Positions 1 to 8,300 of a stretch of 64,000 bases of DNA are shown piece by piece. The stretch is from Paenibacillus eucommiae (lineage in GTDB: Bacteria; Bacillota; Bacilli; Paenibacillales; NBRC-103111). The notes beneath the pieces are model-generated. The model saw only the letters and a program-made list of their open reading frames with translations. It was not told the DNA's origin and made no database searches. Numbering within the stretch: position 1 is the stretch's first letter; every line of letters starts with the position of its first letter. The position numbers were made by a program, and so were the translations under genes. The stretch covers positions 124,001 through 188,000 of the forward strand of contig NZ_JAGGLB010000009.1 in assembly GCF_017874215.1 (NCBI RefSeq). Direction: 5' to 3'.

Positions 1-123
1 ACTAATACAAATAGCAAGGATCGTACCGCTCCATTCCAGCCAGCCGCTTGCATGCTTCAGACCAATCACCCAGCCCACTTCAAATAATGCCGCTATAAAG
101 ACCTTGACCCAATGCATGTTCAT
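1..123 (-). CDS. ykkC: SMR-family guanidine exporter subunit, YkkC-like (partial)
   Basis: N-terminal 41 residues of a small multidrug resistance protein; the rest lies beyond the left edge. The sequence begins MNMHWVKVFIAALFEVGWVI and continues GLKHASGWLEWSG, which has the conserved membrane-embedded Glu of the first SMR helix (the E in LFEVGW) and closely resembles B. subtilis YkkC. Such proteins export guanidinium in exchange for protons, often as a YkkC/YkkD heterodimer, so a second SMR gene may follow outside the window. The start at 123 is chosen because the nearby upstream ATG is out of frame and stops quickly; AGGAG lies about 11 nt upstream. A guanidine-I riboswitch precedes the gene, which supports guanidine as the substrate over a general drug-efflux role. 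Confidence 0.85.
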   Translation of the reverse strand, partial: MNMHWVKVFIAALFEVGWVIGLKHASGWLEWSGTILAICIS

Positions 124-166
124 TCTTCATCACGCTCCTGTTCCTCATCTTGTGTAGTATGTGCGG

Positions 167-219
167 AAAAAAAACAAAAAACCCAAGAGAAGGCTGCATA
201 AAGCAGCTATTCTCCCAGG
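167..219 (-). terminator. Riboswitch expression-platform terminator
   Basis: On the minus strand CCTGGGAGAA-TAGCTGC pairs with GCAGC-C-TTCTCTTGGG around a short TTTAT loop, and is followed by TTTTTTG and eight T. The 5' arm overlaps the final conserved aptamer block, which is the standard mutually exclusive arrangement of a guanidine-I ON switch. Confidence 0.88.
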
Positions 220-300
220 TTTTTATCCTTCCGTGGCACAGCGTAAAGCTGTGAGTTTTCTCTCGGACCAGACCAGCCAGTGCAGCCGCGGAACCCTAGA
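167..300 (-). promoter_or_regulatory. Guanidine-I (ykkC) riboswitch with transcription terminator
   Basis: Read on the minus strand, the leader carries the hallmark ykkC-class blocks in order: CTAGGGTTCCG (start near 299), GGTCCGAGAGAAAAC, a variable hairpin, CCACGG, then GGATAAAAACCTGGGAGA. The last block is also the 5' arm of a strong terminator hairpin followed by a T-rich run. Guanidinium binding should stabilise the aptamer and prevent the terminator, turning on the SMR exporter gene downstream. Recognition rests on the conserved blocks; no covariance model was run. Confidence 0.93.
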
Positions 301-325
301 AAACATATTTATTAAGTTGATTCCA

Positions 326-353
326 ATTATACACAACCTAATCATCTAGTCAA
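326..353 (-). promoter_or_regulatory. Sigma-A promoter of the guanidine riboswitch transcript
   Basis: Minus-strand TTGACT (353-348) and TATAAT (331-326) are separated by 16 bp and lie just upstream of the first conserved riboswitch block. Transcription would start near 319. Confidence 0.75.
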
Positions 354-375
354 GAGTAGTAGGTTGCCATAATTT

Positions 376-978
376 CTACTTTCTAACACACCATGTGGTC
401 ATACAGCGCTGGCCAGCTACTTGAACCGTCTTAATAGGCTCAAATAAGCTCCCCTTCAGCTCTTCCGTAATTCTCACTATCATGTCCTCGTCAACGAGAA
501 AGCGGGTGCTCCCGTCTGGAAGCTGAAAACGCTGTTCACCCACTGGCTTTATCTTGGTTTCAATACCAATTGAGGAGGCAAGACGCATAAAAAGGTATCC
601 GCCAGGCTTTAACACCCGCCATAGTTCTTGGAGCATTTGCATAAAATGCGCCTCATTTCTAGCAAAATGAAGGACTGCGCTGCTTATAACAAAATCAAAG
701 CTTTCTGCAGCAAAGCTCATGTTCTCCACCGCTTCAACACGGGCGCGCTCGTTCGACCAGCCAGGTGCTAGCTTGGCAGCAAGCCTCTGAACAGCTTGAA
801 TCGCTTCCTCAGACCGGTCCACTGCATACACCTCATACCCGCCGCGCAGCAAATATATAAGATTTCGTCCAGCACCGCATCCGGCGTCAAGAATCTGCAT
901 ATTTTTCGTAATACGTCCTTTTAACAGCTGATCAAATAAATAAATATCTATATCGCCAAGCTGCTCAAGAAGATCCAT
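376..978 (-). CDS. Class I SAM-dependent methyltransferase
   Basis: 200-residue Rossmann-fold methyltransferase of the Methyltransf_11/25 type. Motif I is ILDAGCGAGRNL near residue 30, followed by an acidic residue ending strand 2 in VYAVDRSEEAI, and the motif IV/post-I region FDFVISSAVLHFA and a WRVLKPGGYLFM segment. It would transfer a methyl group from SAM to an unidentified small molecule or macromolecule in the cytoplasm; the C-terminal part is too generic to give a substrate. Start ATG at 978 has GGAGGTG 4 nt upstream. It lies alone between the riboswitch and the diguanylate cyclase, with an 87-bp gap to the latter. Confidence 0.85.
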   Translation of the reverse strand: MDLLEQLGDIDIYLFDQLLKGRITKNMQILDAGCGAGRNLIYLLRGGYEVYAVDRSEEAIQAVQRLAAKLAPGWSNERARVEAVENMSFAAESFDFVISSAVLHFARNEAHFMQMLQELWRVLKPGGYLFMRLASSIGIETKIKPVGEQRFQLPDGSTRFLVDEDMIVRITEELKGSLFEPIKTVQVAGQRCMTTWCVRK

Positions 979-1065
979 CCTACACCTCCTCCCTTAAAAG
1001 AGCCCCAGTGCCACTAATATTATTTATAAAATTTACAAAATAACTAATATTTCCCAAATAATCAT

Positions 1066-2631
1066 TCAAACTTCCACAGTTGAAGGTCTTTTACCCAAAG
1101 TAGTCTTGTTTTTTCCGGATTCCTTGGATATATAAAGCGCCTCATCCGCTTTATGGTATAATTCCTCGAACATAACGCCAGCCTTGTCTGCATAAACGGC
1201 CCCAATACTCGCCGTGATGTAAATTTGCTTCCCTATATGAAGATCGATTTGATGTGAGGCTATTGCAATCCGGAATTTTTCTGCTTCTTCCAGAAGCTCA
1301 CTTTCACTGAACCCAGCAAGACATACCGCAAATTCCTCTCCGCCCACTCTACCCACGATACCCTTGCCATAAAACAAGCGCTGCATTAACGCAGAGAAAG
1401 CAATAAGAGCTTGATCACCTGCCAGATGCCCATAAGTATCATTTATAGATTTAAAATCATCAATATCAACCAACAGCAGAGAAATCCCTACGCTCTCCTT
1501 TTCCAGCTGATCCTTGACCTTGCGGAGGAAATGCTTGCGATTACATACACCGGTTAAATCATCGATAGTTGCCTGATGAATCAATTCCCGCTCATAGCGC
1601 TTTTTGTCACTACGATCATTGAGTATGAGCAGCATGCCTGTAGGCTGTGCGTCTTTGACGCCAATTGGAATTAGTGATATCCCATACCAAACATCCTTCG
1701 CCTCTCCAATAGCGATCTCCAGGTGACTCTCTTGTTTGGTGCTATATGCACCCAACAGCTCAGGCTGGCTTGTTAAAAAGAGGCTAATGGGCTGACCAAT
1801 CCACACTTGAGGACGTTTGCCCCTCATAACTGACAGCATGTGTTCAGCAGACTGATTCAAGTCTACAATCGCATCATACCGATCCATCAGTACAATTCCG
1901 TCTTTCATGCTTTCAAAAATTTTATCCTTGGCGATAGGCCAAATAGATGACAACTGACTGCGAAAAAGAGCAAAATAAACAATGACACCAGCCGGAAGGA
2001 ACGATAGCGCTGTAAATCCAATGACCTGGGTCTTCAGGAGAGGGAACAATAGCAGCAGTAGAACCGGACTCACCAGACCTGCCAACAGCAGGAGATGCTG
2101 CTTGAAAGCATGCTTGGGTGTACGGTGCAGATTAGCTGCGAGAATGAAGAGGCCGTAGAGATAAAGCAATTGGTTGTAGCCTATCAACGCCTTGTTTAGC
2201 AAGGTTGGCTGAATCTTAACTCCACTTAATCCCTCCACAGTTTCCAATCCTATATCGCCGCGCATCAGATGATGAAACTGGTCTGTGTAAATTAGCAGTA
2301 CATAAGCTATAAGTGGAATCGATAATAGTATACATGTTTTTTTCATTTCATTCGTCGATTTCCCGACATAATCTTTAGCAAATAGATAGAGAAGCAGCCC
2401 ACAAGAAAAAAGCGGAATTTGCTGCACATTCCTCCACCACAATTTGGCTGTGAATGAATCGGCCGTCAGCTCGAAAACCGTTGTCAGGATCATTAAACTG
2501 TTCAGCAGCGATACGATCCACACGTACCGCCTGCCCGGCAGCTTCCGATATTTATAAGCAATAGCGCTCATATAAGCGCCACAAAAGAAACCCATTACCA
2601 AGTAATATTGATATCCTTGCATCCACTGCAT
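1066..2631 (-). CDS. Membrane-bound diguanylate cyclase (7TM-PAS-GGDEF)
   Basis: 521 residues. Residues 1-225 hold about seven hydrophobic helices resembling the HisKA_7TM sensor module; residues about 235-345 resemble a PAS domain (SMKDGIVLMDRYDAIVDLN); residues 350-515 form a GGDEF domain. The active site is GGEEF (430-434), preceded by a metal-binding LLLVDIDDF strand and followed by a standard C-terminal ADEALYISKESGKN motif, so catalytic synthesis of c-di-GMP from two GTP is expected. No RxxD inhibitory site is present at the usual position before GGEEF, so product feedback may be lost. The next gene, transcribed in the same direction on the upstream side, encodes a PilZ protein, a likely c-di-GMP receptor. 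Start ATG has AGGGGA 9 nt upstream. Confidence 0.9.
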   Translation of the reverse strand: MQWMQGYQYYLVMGFFCGAYMSAIAYKYRKLPGRRYVWIVSLLNSLMILTTVFELTADSFTAKLWWRNVQQIPLFSCGLLLYLFAKDYVGKSTNEMKKTCILLSIPLIAYVLLIYTDQFHHLMRGDIGLETVEGLSGVKIQPTLLNKALIGYNQLLYLYGLFILAANLHRTPKHAFKQHLLLLAGLVSPVLLLLLFPLLKTQVIGFTALSFLPAGVIVYFALFRSQLSSIWPIAKDKIFESMKDGIVLMDRYDAIVDLNQSAEHMLSVMRGKRPQVWIGQPISLFLTSQPELLGAYSTKQESHLEIAIGEAKDVWYGISLIPIGVKDAQPTGMLLILNDRSDKKRYERELIHQATIDDLTGVCNRKHFLRKVKDQLEKESVGISLLLVDIDDFKSINDTYGHLAGDQALIAFSALMQRLFYGKGIVGRVGGEEFAVCLAGFSESELLEEAEKFRIAIASHQIDLHIGKQIYITASIGAVYADKAGVMFEELYHKADEALYISKESGKNKTTLGKRPSTVEV

Positions 2632-2781
2632 GTGATATTTCCCCTAGTAGTCAATACGTACTTGTTTATTATATCCTACATCTTCCTATAATTACTATGA
2701 GGAGATTTTTGGGGTTTACAAGGTTTTTTAGAGGAGTTTCCTTTGGTTTCCCTTGATTTCCCTGCATAAATTATGTTTAAA

Positions 2782-3156
2782 TTATGCTTCGCTAGAGCCC
2801 TGCTTCTGCATTTTGGAGTAGGCTTTTAATTCTTCCGTTATTAATTTCTGATAGGCTGGCTCGATTCTGATTCCGTATCGATGGGCGTGAGGTCTGGTAT
2901 CCTGCCAAATTATCGTTCCGCGTAATTCCACATTTTGTGTCAACTTCAGGGTTAAAATAATTTTGCATTCGTTGTATTTCACTTTGAAATTCAGCTGTGA
3001 CTCCAGCTTGCAGCCATTGGAGCTCAAATCCAAAATATATGCCTTCCCTTGATTAGAATCCAGTTGACAGTTATTGATCTCATACAATTGTATCGAACAA
3101 GGCATTTCTGGGGAAAAAGAATAACGCAAAGGTTCATTTCGTCTTGAATGGTTCAT
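2782..3156 (-). CDS. PilZ-domain c-di-GMP binding protein
   Basis: 124-residue stand-alone PilZ-like protein. The N-terminal RRNEPLRY arginine motif and the D/NxSxxG-type motif DLSSNGCKL, separated by about 40 residues, are the two c-di-GMP contacts of PilZ domains; the remaining beta-rich sequence (IILTLKLTQNVELRGTIIW and HRYGIRIE) matches the PilZ barrel. It is expected to change conformation on c-di-GMP binding and act on an unknown partner. Adjacent to a diguanylate cyclase gene, 150 bp away and on the same strand, which suggests a matched pair. Start ATG at 3156 has GGAGGC 12 nt upstream, a little long. Confidence 0.8.
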   Translation of the reverse strand: MNHSRRNEPLRYSFSPEMPCSIQLYEINNCQLDSNQGKAYILDLSSNGCKLESQLNFKVKYNECKIILTLKLTQNVELRGTIIWQDTRPHAHRYGIRIEPAYQKLITEELKAYSKMQKQGSSEA

Positions 3157-3291
3157 CGCACCAGCTGCCTCCGATTAATCCAAACATATTATGCTAAATT
3201 CAGCTATACAGTTCATAAAACGTATTTTCTATAATATTAAACTATTGAGCCCTATTTGTTTAGTGACTTTTAGTCCTATCTTCTAGAGATT

Positions 3292-4740
3292 TCATTGGAT
3301 AAACGCCTGATGAACCTTTAGCAGCTTCCCTTTAACCGTTGTATTCTTCATAGCCTTGATCACAAGCGGACCCTTGCCATTCAAAATATCAACATAGGAT
3401 ACGTTATCCTGTATAGTAATAATGCCTATATCCTCCGCCGTTATTCCCTCGATCCTGGAGATTGTACCCACGAAGTCCAAAGCTCTAATCTTCTTTTTCT
3501 TACCGCCATTGAAATACAGCTTCATAATATCTTGATTTAACTGTTCATTCTTATCCTTCTTGATGGCTGGTTGAAAGTTAATCTTCTCATCAAAAGCCTC
3601 TTGTCTGACTGCAATTTCCTCTTCTGAGGGCGCTTTCCGCCTTGGAATTTCAAAGCCTATGTAGCTTTCAATTTCAATTAAGAACTTCTCTTCAAAAGGT
3701 GTCATGAACGTAATGGCTTTGCCTGTTTTACCTGCGCGGCCCGTTCTTCCTGTACGATGCACATAGCTTTCTTTTTCTAAGGGCAGGTCATAGTTGATCA
3801 CGTGCGTGATATTTTCAATATCAATACCTCGCGCCGCTACATCGGTTGCTACCAAGTAACGAAATTCCCCCCTTTTAAATTCATTCATTACTGCAAAACG
3901 GTCCCCCTGCTCCATGCCCCCATGAATTTTGGCACACGGATATTCCAAAGATGCTAACTGCTCGGCTACCTGATCCACATGCTCCTGCGTCCGGCAAAAA
4001 ATAATACAGCTATCCGGATTCTCAACAATCGTTACAGCCTTAAGCAGGGCAAATTTATCGGCATCTTTCACCTCAAACAGAGAATGCTCAATAGTAGCTG
4101 TCGTTACCCCAGCCGCTTTGATCTCAATATGAACGGGATCTTGCATATATTTATGGCATAGCTTCTCCACATCTTCCGGTAAAGTAGCCGAAAATAACAT
4201 AGTCACCCGATCTTTAGGCAGCTCCTGAATGATCGCTTCTACTTGCTCGATAAACCCCATATTTAGCATCTCATCGGCTTCATCTATAACCAGATACTCC
4301 AGTCGGTCCAAAGCAAGCGTCCCTTTTTCAATATGATCCAGCACACGTCCCGGAGTTCCTACAACCACGTGGCTTTTTTGCTTTAATTCCGCTTTTTGCT
4401 TAGCAAAAGGCTGCTTCCCATACACGGCCGTCGCCTTAATGCGTTTAAAGCGGCCAATATTTGTGATATCCTCTCTCACTTGGGCAGCAAGCTCCCGGGT
4501 TGGTGTCAGTATTAGCGCTTGCGGCTTATTTTCCTTCCAGTCTATCAGGTCACAAATCGGGATGCCAAAGGCTGCTGTCTTGCCGCTTCCCGTTTGCGAC
4601 TTCACGACCAAATCCTTCTTCGCAAGAGCAACGGGAATAACTTCGCTTTGAACCTCTGTTGGCTTCTCATAATTCAAGCTTTCCAACGCACGTACTATTT
4701 CTTCAGTTAAATTATAATCTTTAAAAAGCTGCTCACTCAT
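3292..4740 (-). CDS. dbpA: DEAD-box ATP-dependent RNA helicase DbpA/YxiN
   Basis: 482 residues with a complete DEAD-box core: Q-motif region near residue 28, Walker [26 protein letters not shown], then domain 2 with [15 protein letters not shown] and [10 protein letters not shown]. The C-terminal about 75 residues ([20 protein letters not shown] onward) form the RNA-binding domain that in DbpA/YxiN targets hairpin 92 of 23S rRNA. Sequence is very close to B. subtilis YxiN as remembered. The likely role is late 50S subunit assembly. ATG at 4740 has AGAGG 7 nt upstream. It is transcribed from the palindrome-rich gap at 4741-5328. Confidence 0.93.
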   Translation of the reverse strand: MSEQLFKDYNLTEEIVRALESLNYEKPTEVQSEVIPVALAKKDLVVKSQTGSGKTAAFGIPICDLIDWKENKPQALILTPTRELAAQVREDITNIGRFKRIKATAVYGKQPFAKQKAELKQKSHVVVGTPGRVLDHIEKGTLALDRLEYLVIDEADEMLNMGFIEQVEAIIQELPKDRVTMLFSATLPEDVEKLCHKYMQDPVHIEIKAAGVTTATIEHSLFEVKDADKFALLKAVTIVENPDSCIIFCRTQEHVDQVAEQLASLEYPCAKIHGGMEQGDRFAVMNEFKRGEFRYLVATDVAARGIDIENITHVINYDLPLEKESYVHRTGRTGRAGKTGKAITFMTPFEEKFLIEIESYIGFEIPRRKAPSEEEIAVRQEAFDEKINFQPAIKKDKNEQLNQDIMKLYFNGGKKKKIRALDFVGTISRIEGITAEDIGIITIQDNVSYVDILNGKGPLVIKAMKNTTVKGKLLKVHQAFIQ

Positions 4741-4928
4741 ATACTAACCTCTTCTTTTGTATGATTCGTCTCATGTTATAGATTTCCAGGATTCCATTTA
4801 TCGTATACATGTAAGGATGGATGTATGGCAAGATGTATGGCTGGATATGTAGTGGATATATGAAAATATGAACGTCACCCTGTCCACAAGACCCAGGAAG
4901 GCTTATACTGGCCTGTAACGATTAACAT

Positions 4929-5116
4929 AGCGATGTTTTTCATCGTTAAGTCAAGCATATATCGTCAATTAAGCACGATAACGATGTTTTTCATCACTAA
5001 GTAAGCCATACATTCACTTTTCAGCTGACTTCTGGTCTTTTAATGATGTTTTTCATCGCTAAAGTGGGGCACTCACTTTACAATGGGCTCGATAGCGATG
5101 AAAAACATCGTTATCG
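4929..5116. repeat. Palindrome cluster 1 (four degenerate 23-nt hairpin repeats)
   Basis: Four imperfect copies of a palindrome with arms TTAACGATG and CATCGTTAA around AAAAA or TTTTT: near 4929-4949, 4979-4999, 5040-5062 and 5090-5116. The last has 11-bp arms (CGATAGCGATG / CATCGTTATCG) with one mismatch. These are more diverged than the copies in clusters at 8073, 15456 and 59966, and here they are not accompanied by the long composite repeat. The remainder of the 4741-5328 gap shows no gene I can support. Confidence 0.85.
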
Positions 5117-5328
5117 AGATGGAGAAATATGGAGAAGCACGGGGAGGGCATGGAGAGACATGGGGATCCCCTTTCTACTATGAAGCATCCACTTATATCC
5201 AACTTCAACATTTCATATCCAATAATACACTTTCATAAAGAGCATTCATTAAGAGCTGACAAAAGCCGACAACATATTTCGGCGGCCTGCTAAACTAAAT
5301 TGCCTCTTTTGAATGGGCTCAAAAACAA

Positions 5329-5365
5329 GTAACACCAAGTATTATTCAATAATACTTGGTGTTAC
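5329..5365. repeat. Perfect 37-nt palindrome downstream of the ParR-like gene
   Basis: Arms GTAACACCAAGTATTATT and AATAATACTTGGTGTTAC pair exactly around one central C. On the minus strand it is followed by ACTTGTTTTTGAG, so it may terminate the parMR-like transcript; but the arm ends in AATAATACTT, the same word found in the repeats upstream of the ParM-like gene (7361-7370), so a binding-site role is also possible. A second smaller palindrome CATCAC-TTA-GTGATG sits at 5408-5422, flanked by ATACTTA and TAAGTAT. Confidence 0.7.
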
Positions 5366-5464
5366 CATCGAAAGAAAATATTCCAAATATTTCAGTGGGA
5401 TACTTACCATCACTTAGTGATGCTAAGGGTGACTAAGTATTGTCCAGACATACTTCGAGTCCTT

Positions 5465-6019
5465 TTATGTCCAAGAATCAATATCTTCGTCATCAATTTC
5501 TTCTTCGACCTCTTCTACAGTCCTTTTTGCCGTCCCTTGAACCAAATCCTGCGCAGGCTCTTGGGTAGGTTGGACAGTTTGGGATGCTTGAGCTGCTTGG
5601 GCAGTTTGACCAGGTTCTTTTGCAGGTTCCACCATCGCTTTTTCAATGGCTTCTTCCCTTGCTTCTTTTGAAGGCTCTTCTTTTGAATCGAGCTCTTGAG
5701 CTTGGCCAACTGCTGAGTTTACTGAGTCAGCTGCATTTGCTACATTTGATGGATCTACCGGCACGGGCTCTGGCAGCACGGCGGCGGTTGCAGCTATTTC
5801 ATTGTTGGCATACAATCCCAAGGCTCCCGAAATATTTCTATCTGATGGAATAAATTGCTGTAAATTTCTTATCCCATTTTGTTGAATCTCGTTTTCGATA
5901 AGAAAGCGAATGGAATCCATTAAATTAGTCTGGCTGTTTAACCAATCCAAAATCGCCGCGGATTCAGTTTTTTTCGTCTTCAAACTGATATTGTCACCGG
6001 GAATTTTCAGTTTTTTCAT
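5465..6019 (-). CDS. Putative ParR-like adaptor of the actin segregation locus
   Basis: 184 residues, not recognisable as a named family. The N-terminal 55 residues (ISLKTKKTESAAILDWLNSQ then LMDSIRFLIENEIQQNG) look like a short beta strand followed by helices, compatible with a ribbon-helix-helix DNA-binding fold. The rest (about 75-165) is low-complexity, Ala/Glu/Gln/Pro rich, ending in a strongly acidic tail VEEVEEEIDDEDIDSW. It lies 40 bp downstream of a ParM-like gene on the same strand. ParR adaptors in plasmid systems have exactly this arrangement: N-terminal RHH binding the centromere, C-terminal tail binding the ParM filament end. The role is inferred from this and from context. Confidence 0.6.
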   Translation of the reverse strand: MKKLKIPGDNISLKTKKTESAAILDWLNSQTNLMDSIRFLIENEIQQNGIRNLQQFIPSDRNISGALGLYANNEIAATAAVLPEPVPVDPSNVANAADSVNSAVGQAQELDSKEEPSKEAREEAIEKAMVEPAKEPGQTAQAAQASQTVQPTQEPAQDLVQGTAKRTVEEVEEEIDDEDIDSWT

Positions 6020-6059
6020 CGGTTATCACCCACCCTTTGGCTGCCATCTTTCTGATCCA

Positions 6060-7262
6060 TTATACAACAGCTGTCTTTTTCGCTTTATTTTTAAGCGCCT
6101 CATAAATTTTGCCGCGGACAAAAGCATCCATACCCTGAGCATTCATGGTTACCGCGTACTGAGCCGGGATGTACAAAAGCTTGATCTCACGCTCATCACT
6201 AAGCTCTTTAAGCATTGGATACAGAACGGAACGCATCAAAATACTGCCTCCACCATACACACAAATAATATCAATTTCATTTCTTGATTTCGTCAGCTGC
6301 TTGCGGATATTTTGAATGATTTGTTTAGCCTGAGCTTCCAGCGGTCTCTTTAACGTCTTTATGGCTCTTGCATAATATTTATGATTTGGATTCTTGAGAA
6401 CATCGCTGAAAAATTGTCGCGGACTTTCTGCCAAATGGATCAGCTTATTAAACTCATCCAACGCTTCCTCGATCGCATAACCGGCTCCATGATGACTGCC
6501 CTGTACGAACTGGCGCAAAAATTTATTGCCCTCAGTGATCGGATACTCAGTAGAACCGTCGCCGATATCGGTATGCAGAATTTTCTTGTCCTTAAAATAG
6601 CTGCCGTTAAAGCCTTCCTTCAACCCGTAGGTTTGCACAAACTCCTCGAAAATATCGCCTTCTCTCCACTCGCCGCTCAAATCCTTCTGCAGTGCGAAGA
6701 TAACAGGCGTTGCCTCCGGAATGACTTTGGTGAAATCAAAAGCAATCTTTACCGCTACGCGATGCTTGCCCAGATGCACAGTTACATTATGAGTCGCATC
6801 CATGTACCTTTTCTCAAATTTGGATGAAGATTCATCCGTATGCTGCGTAATAGGCAGCGCTGATACCATATCAACCTTGATCTCAATATCGGTAGGTATT
6901 TTCTTTTTTTCTTCAAAAGCCTTCTGTACAGCCACCGCTGCAATTTGGGCCAAAGTATTAACGATCGGCAAATCCATATCGCTTTTCTGATCAATTCCTA
7001 CCTGTAAATTGTCGATCAGTTCGCCGCTTTCCAGAGCAAACTTCCCAATATAGTACATACCTGGCCGTGCAGAAGGCGAGTCAATCGTTACGACTAATTG
7101 ATCTTGAAGGTTTTTGATAAAGCTTTCCGGTGGTTGCTCTTCGCTCCAAGGGAGCAGATCCACACCACAATTTACATTCGGCTGCTGTATAAGTCTTCCA
7201 TCAACAATAATATCATGCTCACTGTTCCCATTATCATTTCCAACAAAAAAATGGTACTGCAT
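6060..7262 (-). CDS. ParM/StbA-family actin-like ATPase
   Basis: 400 residues. Actin-fold motifs are visible: phosphate-1 loop FVGNDNGNSEHDI at the N-terminus, phosphate-2 loop HTDIGDGSTEYPI near residue 235, and adenosine motif ICVYGGGSILMRS near 350. ParM-type proteins polymerise with ATP and push DNA apart. Plasmid-encoded members are best known, but here it lies among chromosomal genes. The start at 7262 is preferred over the longer frame (7316) because GGAGGTG lies 7 nt upstream and the extension runs through the repeat-bearing promoter. It is followed by a putative ParR-like gene. Whether it segregates an integrated element, a phage or the chromosome cannot be told from the sequence. 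Confidence 0.85.
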   Translation of the reverse strand: MQYHFFVGNDNGNSEHDIIVDGRLIQQPNVNCGVDLLPWSEEQPPESFIKNLQDQLVVTIDSPSARPGMYYIGKFALESGELIDNLQVGIDQKSDMDLPIVNTLAQIAAVAVQKAFEEKKKIPTDIEIKVDMVSALPITQHTDESSSKFEKRYMDATHNVTVHLGKHRVAVKIAFDFTKVIPEATPVIFALQKDLSGEWREGDIFEEFVQTYGLKEGFNGSYFKDKKILHTDIGDGSTEYPITEGNKFLRQFVQGSHHGAGYAIEEALDEFNKLIHLAESPRQFFSDVLKNPNHKYYARAIKTLKRPLEAQAKQIIQNIRKQLTKSRNEIDIICVYGGGSILMRSVLYPMLKELSDEREIKLLYIPAQYAVTMNAQGMDAFVRGKIYEALKNKAKKTAVV

Positions 7263-7295
7263 CTTACACACCTCCAAATGATCTCGTTTTACACG

Positions 7296-7388
7296 AGTAA
7301 TACTTAACACTACCAAAAAATATACTATTTAGTAATACGAAGAAACACTAGGTAATACCAAATAATACTTAAAAACATAATATAATAC
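7296..7388. promoter_or_regulatory. Phased NRTAATAC repeats upstream of the ParM-like gene (candidate centromere/operator)
   Basis: Octamers AGTAATAC (7296), AGTAATAC (7331), GGTAATAC (7351), AATAATAC (7361) and TATAATAC (7381) lie immediately upstream of the ParM-like start. The last four are spaced 20, 10 and 20 bp, i.e. on one face of the helix. This is what a parC-type centromere that also autoregulates the operon would look like. The surrounding DNA is very A+T-rich, so some matches may be chance. Confidence 0.55.
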
Positions 7389-7660
7389 CCGAGGTAATTA
7401 TCGCTCTGCCAACCTAGCACATTTCATTTTTCTCTTACTCTTATATTCTATTTTAATTCCCGATTTCCTGCCAAACTAAGTAATTTAAATCTAATATACA
7501 CCCAGAAAGACACTAAAATTTTGCTTAAAAAGGCCCCATTCTATTGTAATTTTCCATATTTCCCTAAAATAAAGGACTACAAAATACTACTTTATATTAC
7601 CAAACATTACTTTGCGCCACCAAAAGACATCTTGCGACAAATTTCCTCCAAGGAATTAAG

Positions 7661-8224
7661 AAAATGCCTTGCGGCGCCCTTTGAGGTGCGTGTTCGTGAC
7701 TTGGGTGCGTTGCGGAGGGAATGGCTGTGGGCTCCAGCCGCTGTTAAAGAAAACGCCTTGCTGGCGTCCTTTGATGTGCATGTTCGTGACTTGGGTGGTT
7801 GCGGAGGGAATGGCTGTGGGCTCCAGCCGCTGTTAAAGATTTGTTCCCTTGAATGGTATACATGAGGACGTAGGAACAAATCTTTAAAGGCGGACGCTAC
7901 CGCTCTTCCTCCCACAGCCATTCCCTCTCTTTAGCTACAATCACAAGAATCACACGAACACCAAAGCTCAAACGGACAGCCTTCAAGGGTTTCTCTCTTG
8001 GTTAGAAGAGATTTCCTAGCAGGCGCAGGCGCTGGATATGACGAGAGCACCCAGCCGAGAAGGATCTGCTGCTTTAACGATGTTTTTCATCGTTAAATGC
8101 ATCAGGCCCTCCCACATCCTTGCTTTAACGATGAAAAACATCGTTAAAATCCCTTTTCCCCACCCTGAGAGGTCATCAGTCCTCTTTTAACGATGAAAAA
8201 CATCGTTAAGTGAAGCACACGCTC
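7661..8224. repeat. Composite structured repeat, copy A
   Basis: First of three copies (others at 15012 and 59614). The core is a long hairpin: GAGGGAATGGCTGTGGG (7804-7820) pairs with CCCACAGCCATTCCCTC (7911-7927), and inside it TTAAAGATTTGTTCC (7833-7847) pairs with GGAACAAATCTTTAA (7873-7887). An about 140-bp conserved right flank follows, then three perfect palindromes. In this copy the first 89 nt are duplicated in tandem (7661-7749 and 7750-7838). No transposase-like gene is present; apparent reading frames across it are fortuitous. Confidence 0.85.
8073..8209. repeat. Palindrome cluster 2 (three perfect copies)
   Basis: Perfect palindromes at 8073-8097 (arms TTTAACGATG / CATCGTTAAA, loop TTTTT), 8124-8148 (same arms, loop AAAAA) and 8187-8209 (arms TTAACGATG / CATCGTTAA, loop AAAAA). 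Spacing is 51 and 63 bp. They form the right end of composite repeat copy A. Confidence 0.92.
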
Positions 8225-8256
8225 AATTCTATAAAGCACTTTACTTTATTATATGT

Positions 8257-8288
8257 AAAAAAAAAGGACCGCAACTAGGCAGCCCTTC
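8257..8288 (-). terminator. Rho-independent terminator of the Bcr-type transporter gene
   Basis: On the minus strand AGGGCTGC pairs with GCGGTCCT (two G-U pairs) around CTAGTT, followed by at least eight T. It lies 12 bp after the stop codon at 8301. Confidence 0.75.
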
Positions 8289-8300
8289 CAACATCCCTGC

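Noticed and set aside
4741..5328. CRISPR-like array from regularly recurring palindromes
   Set aside because: The units are palindromes of variable spacing without equal-length spacers, and no cas genes are present.
5417..5853. Plus-strand open frames opposite the ParR-like gene
   Set aside because: They are antisense shadows of the low-complexity coding sequence and lack ribosome binding sites.
7607..7921. Minus-strand frame (MAVGGRAVASAFKDLF...) found in all three composite repeats
   Set aside because: It arises because the repeats are copies of each other; the frame crosses hairpin arms, breaks differently in each copy and has no ribosome binding site.
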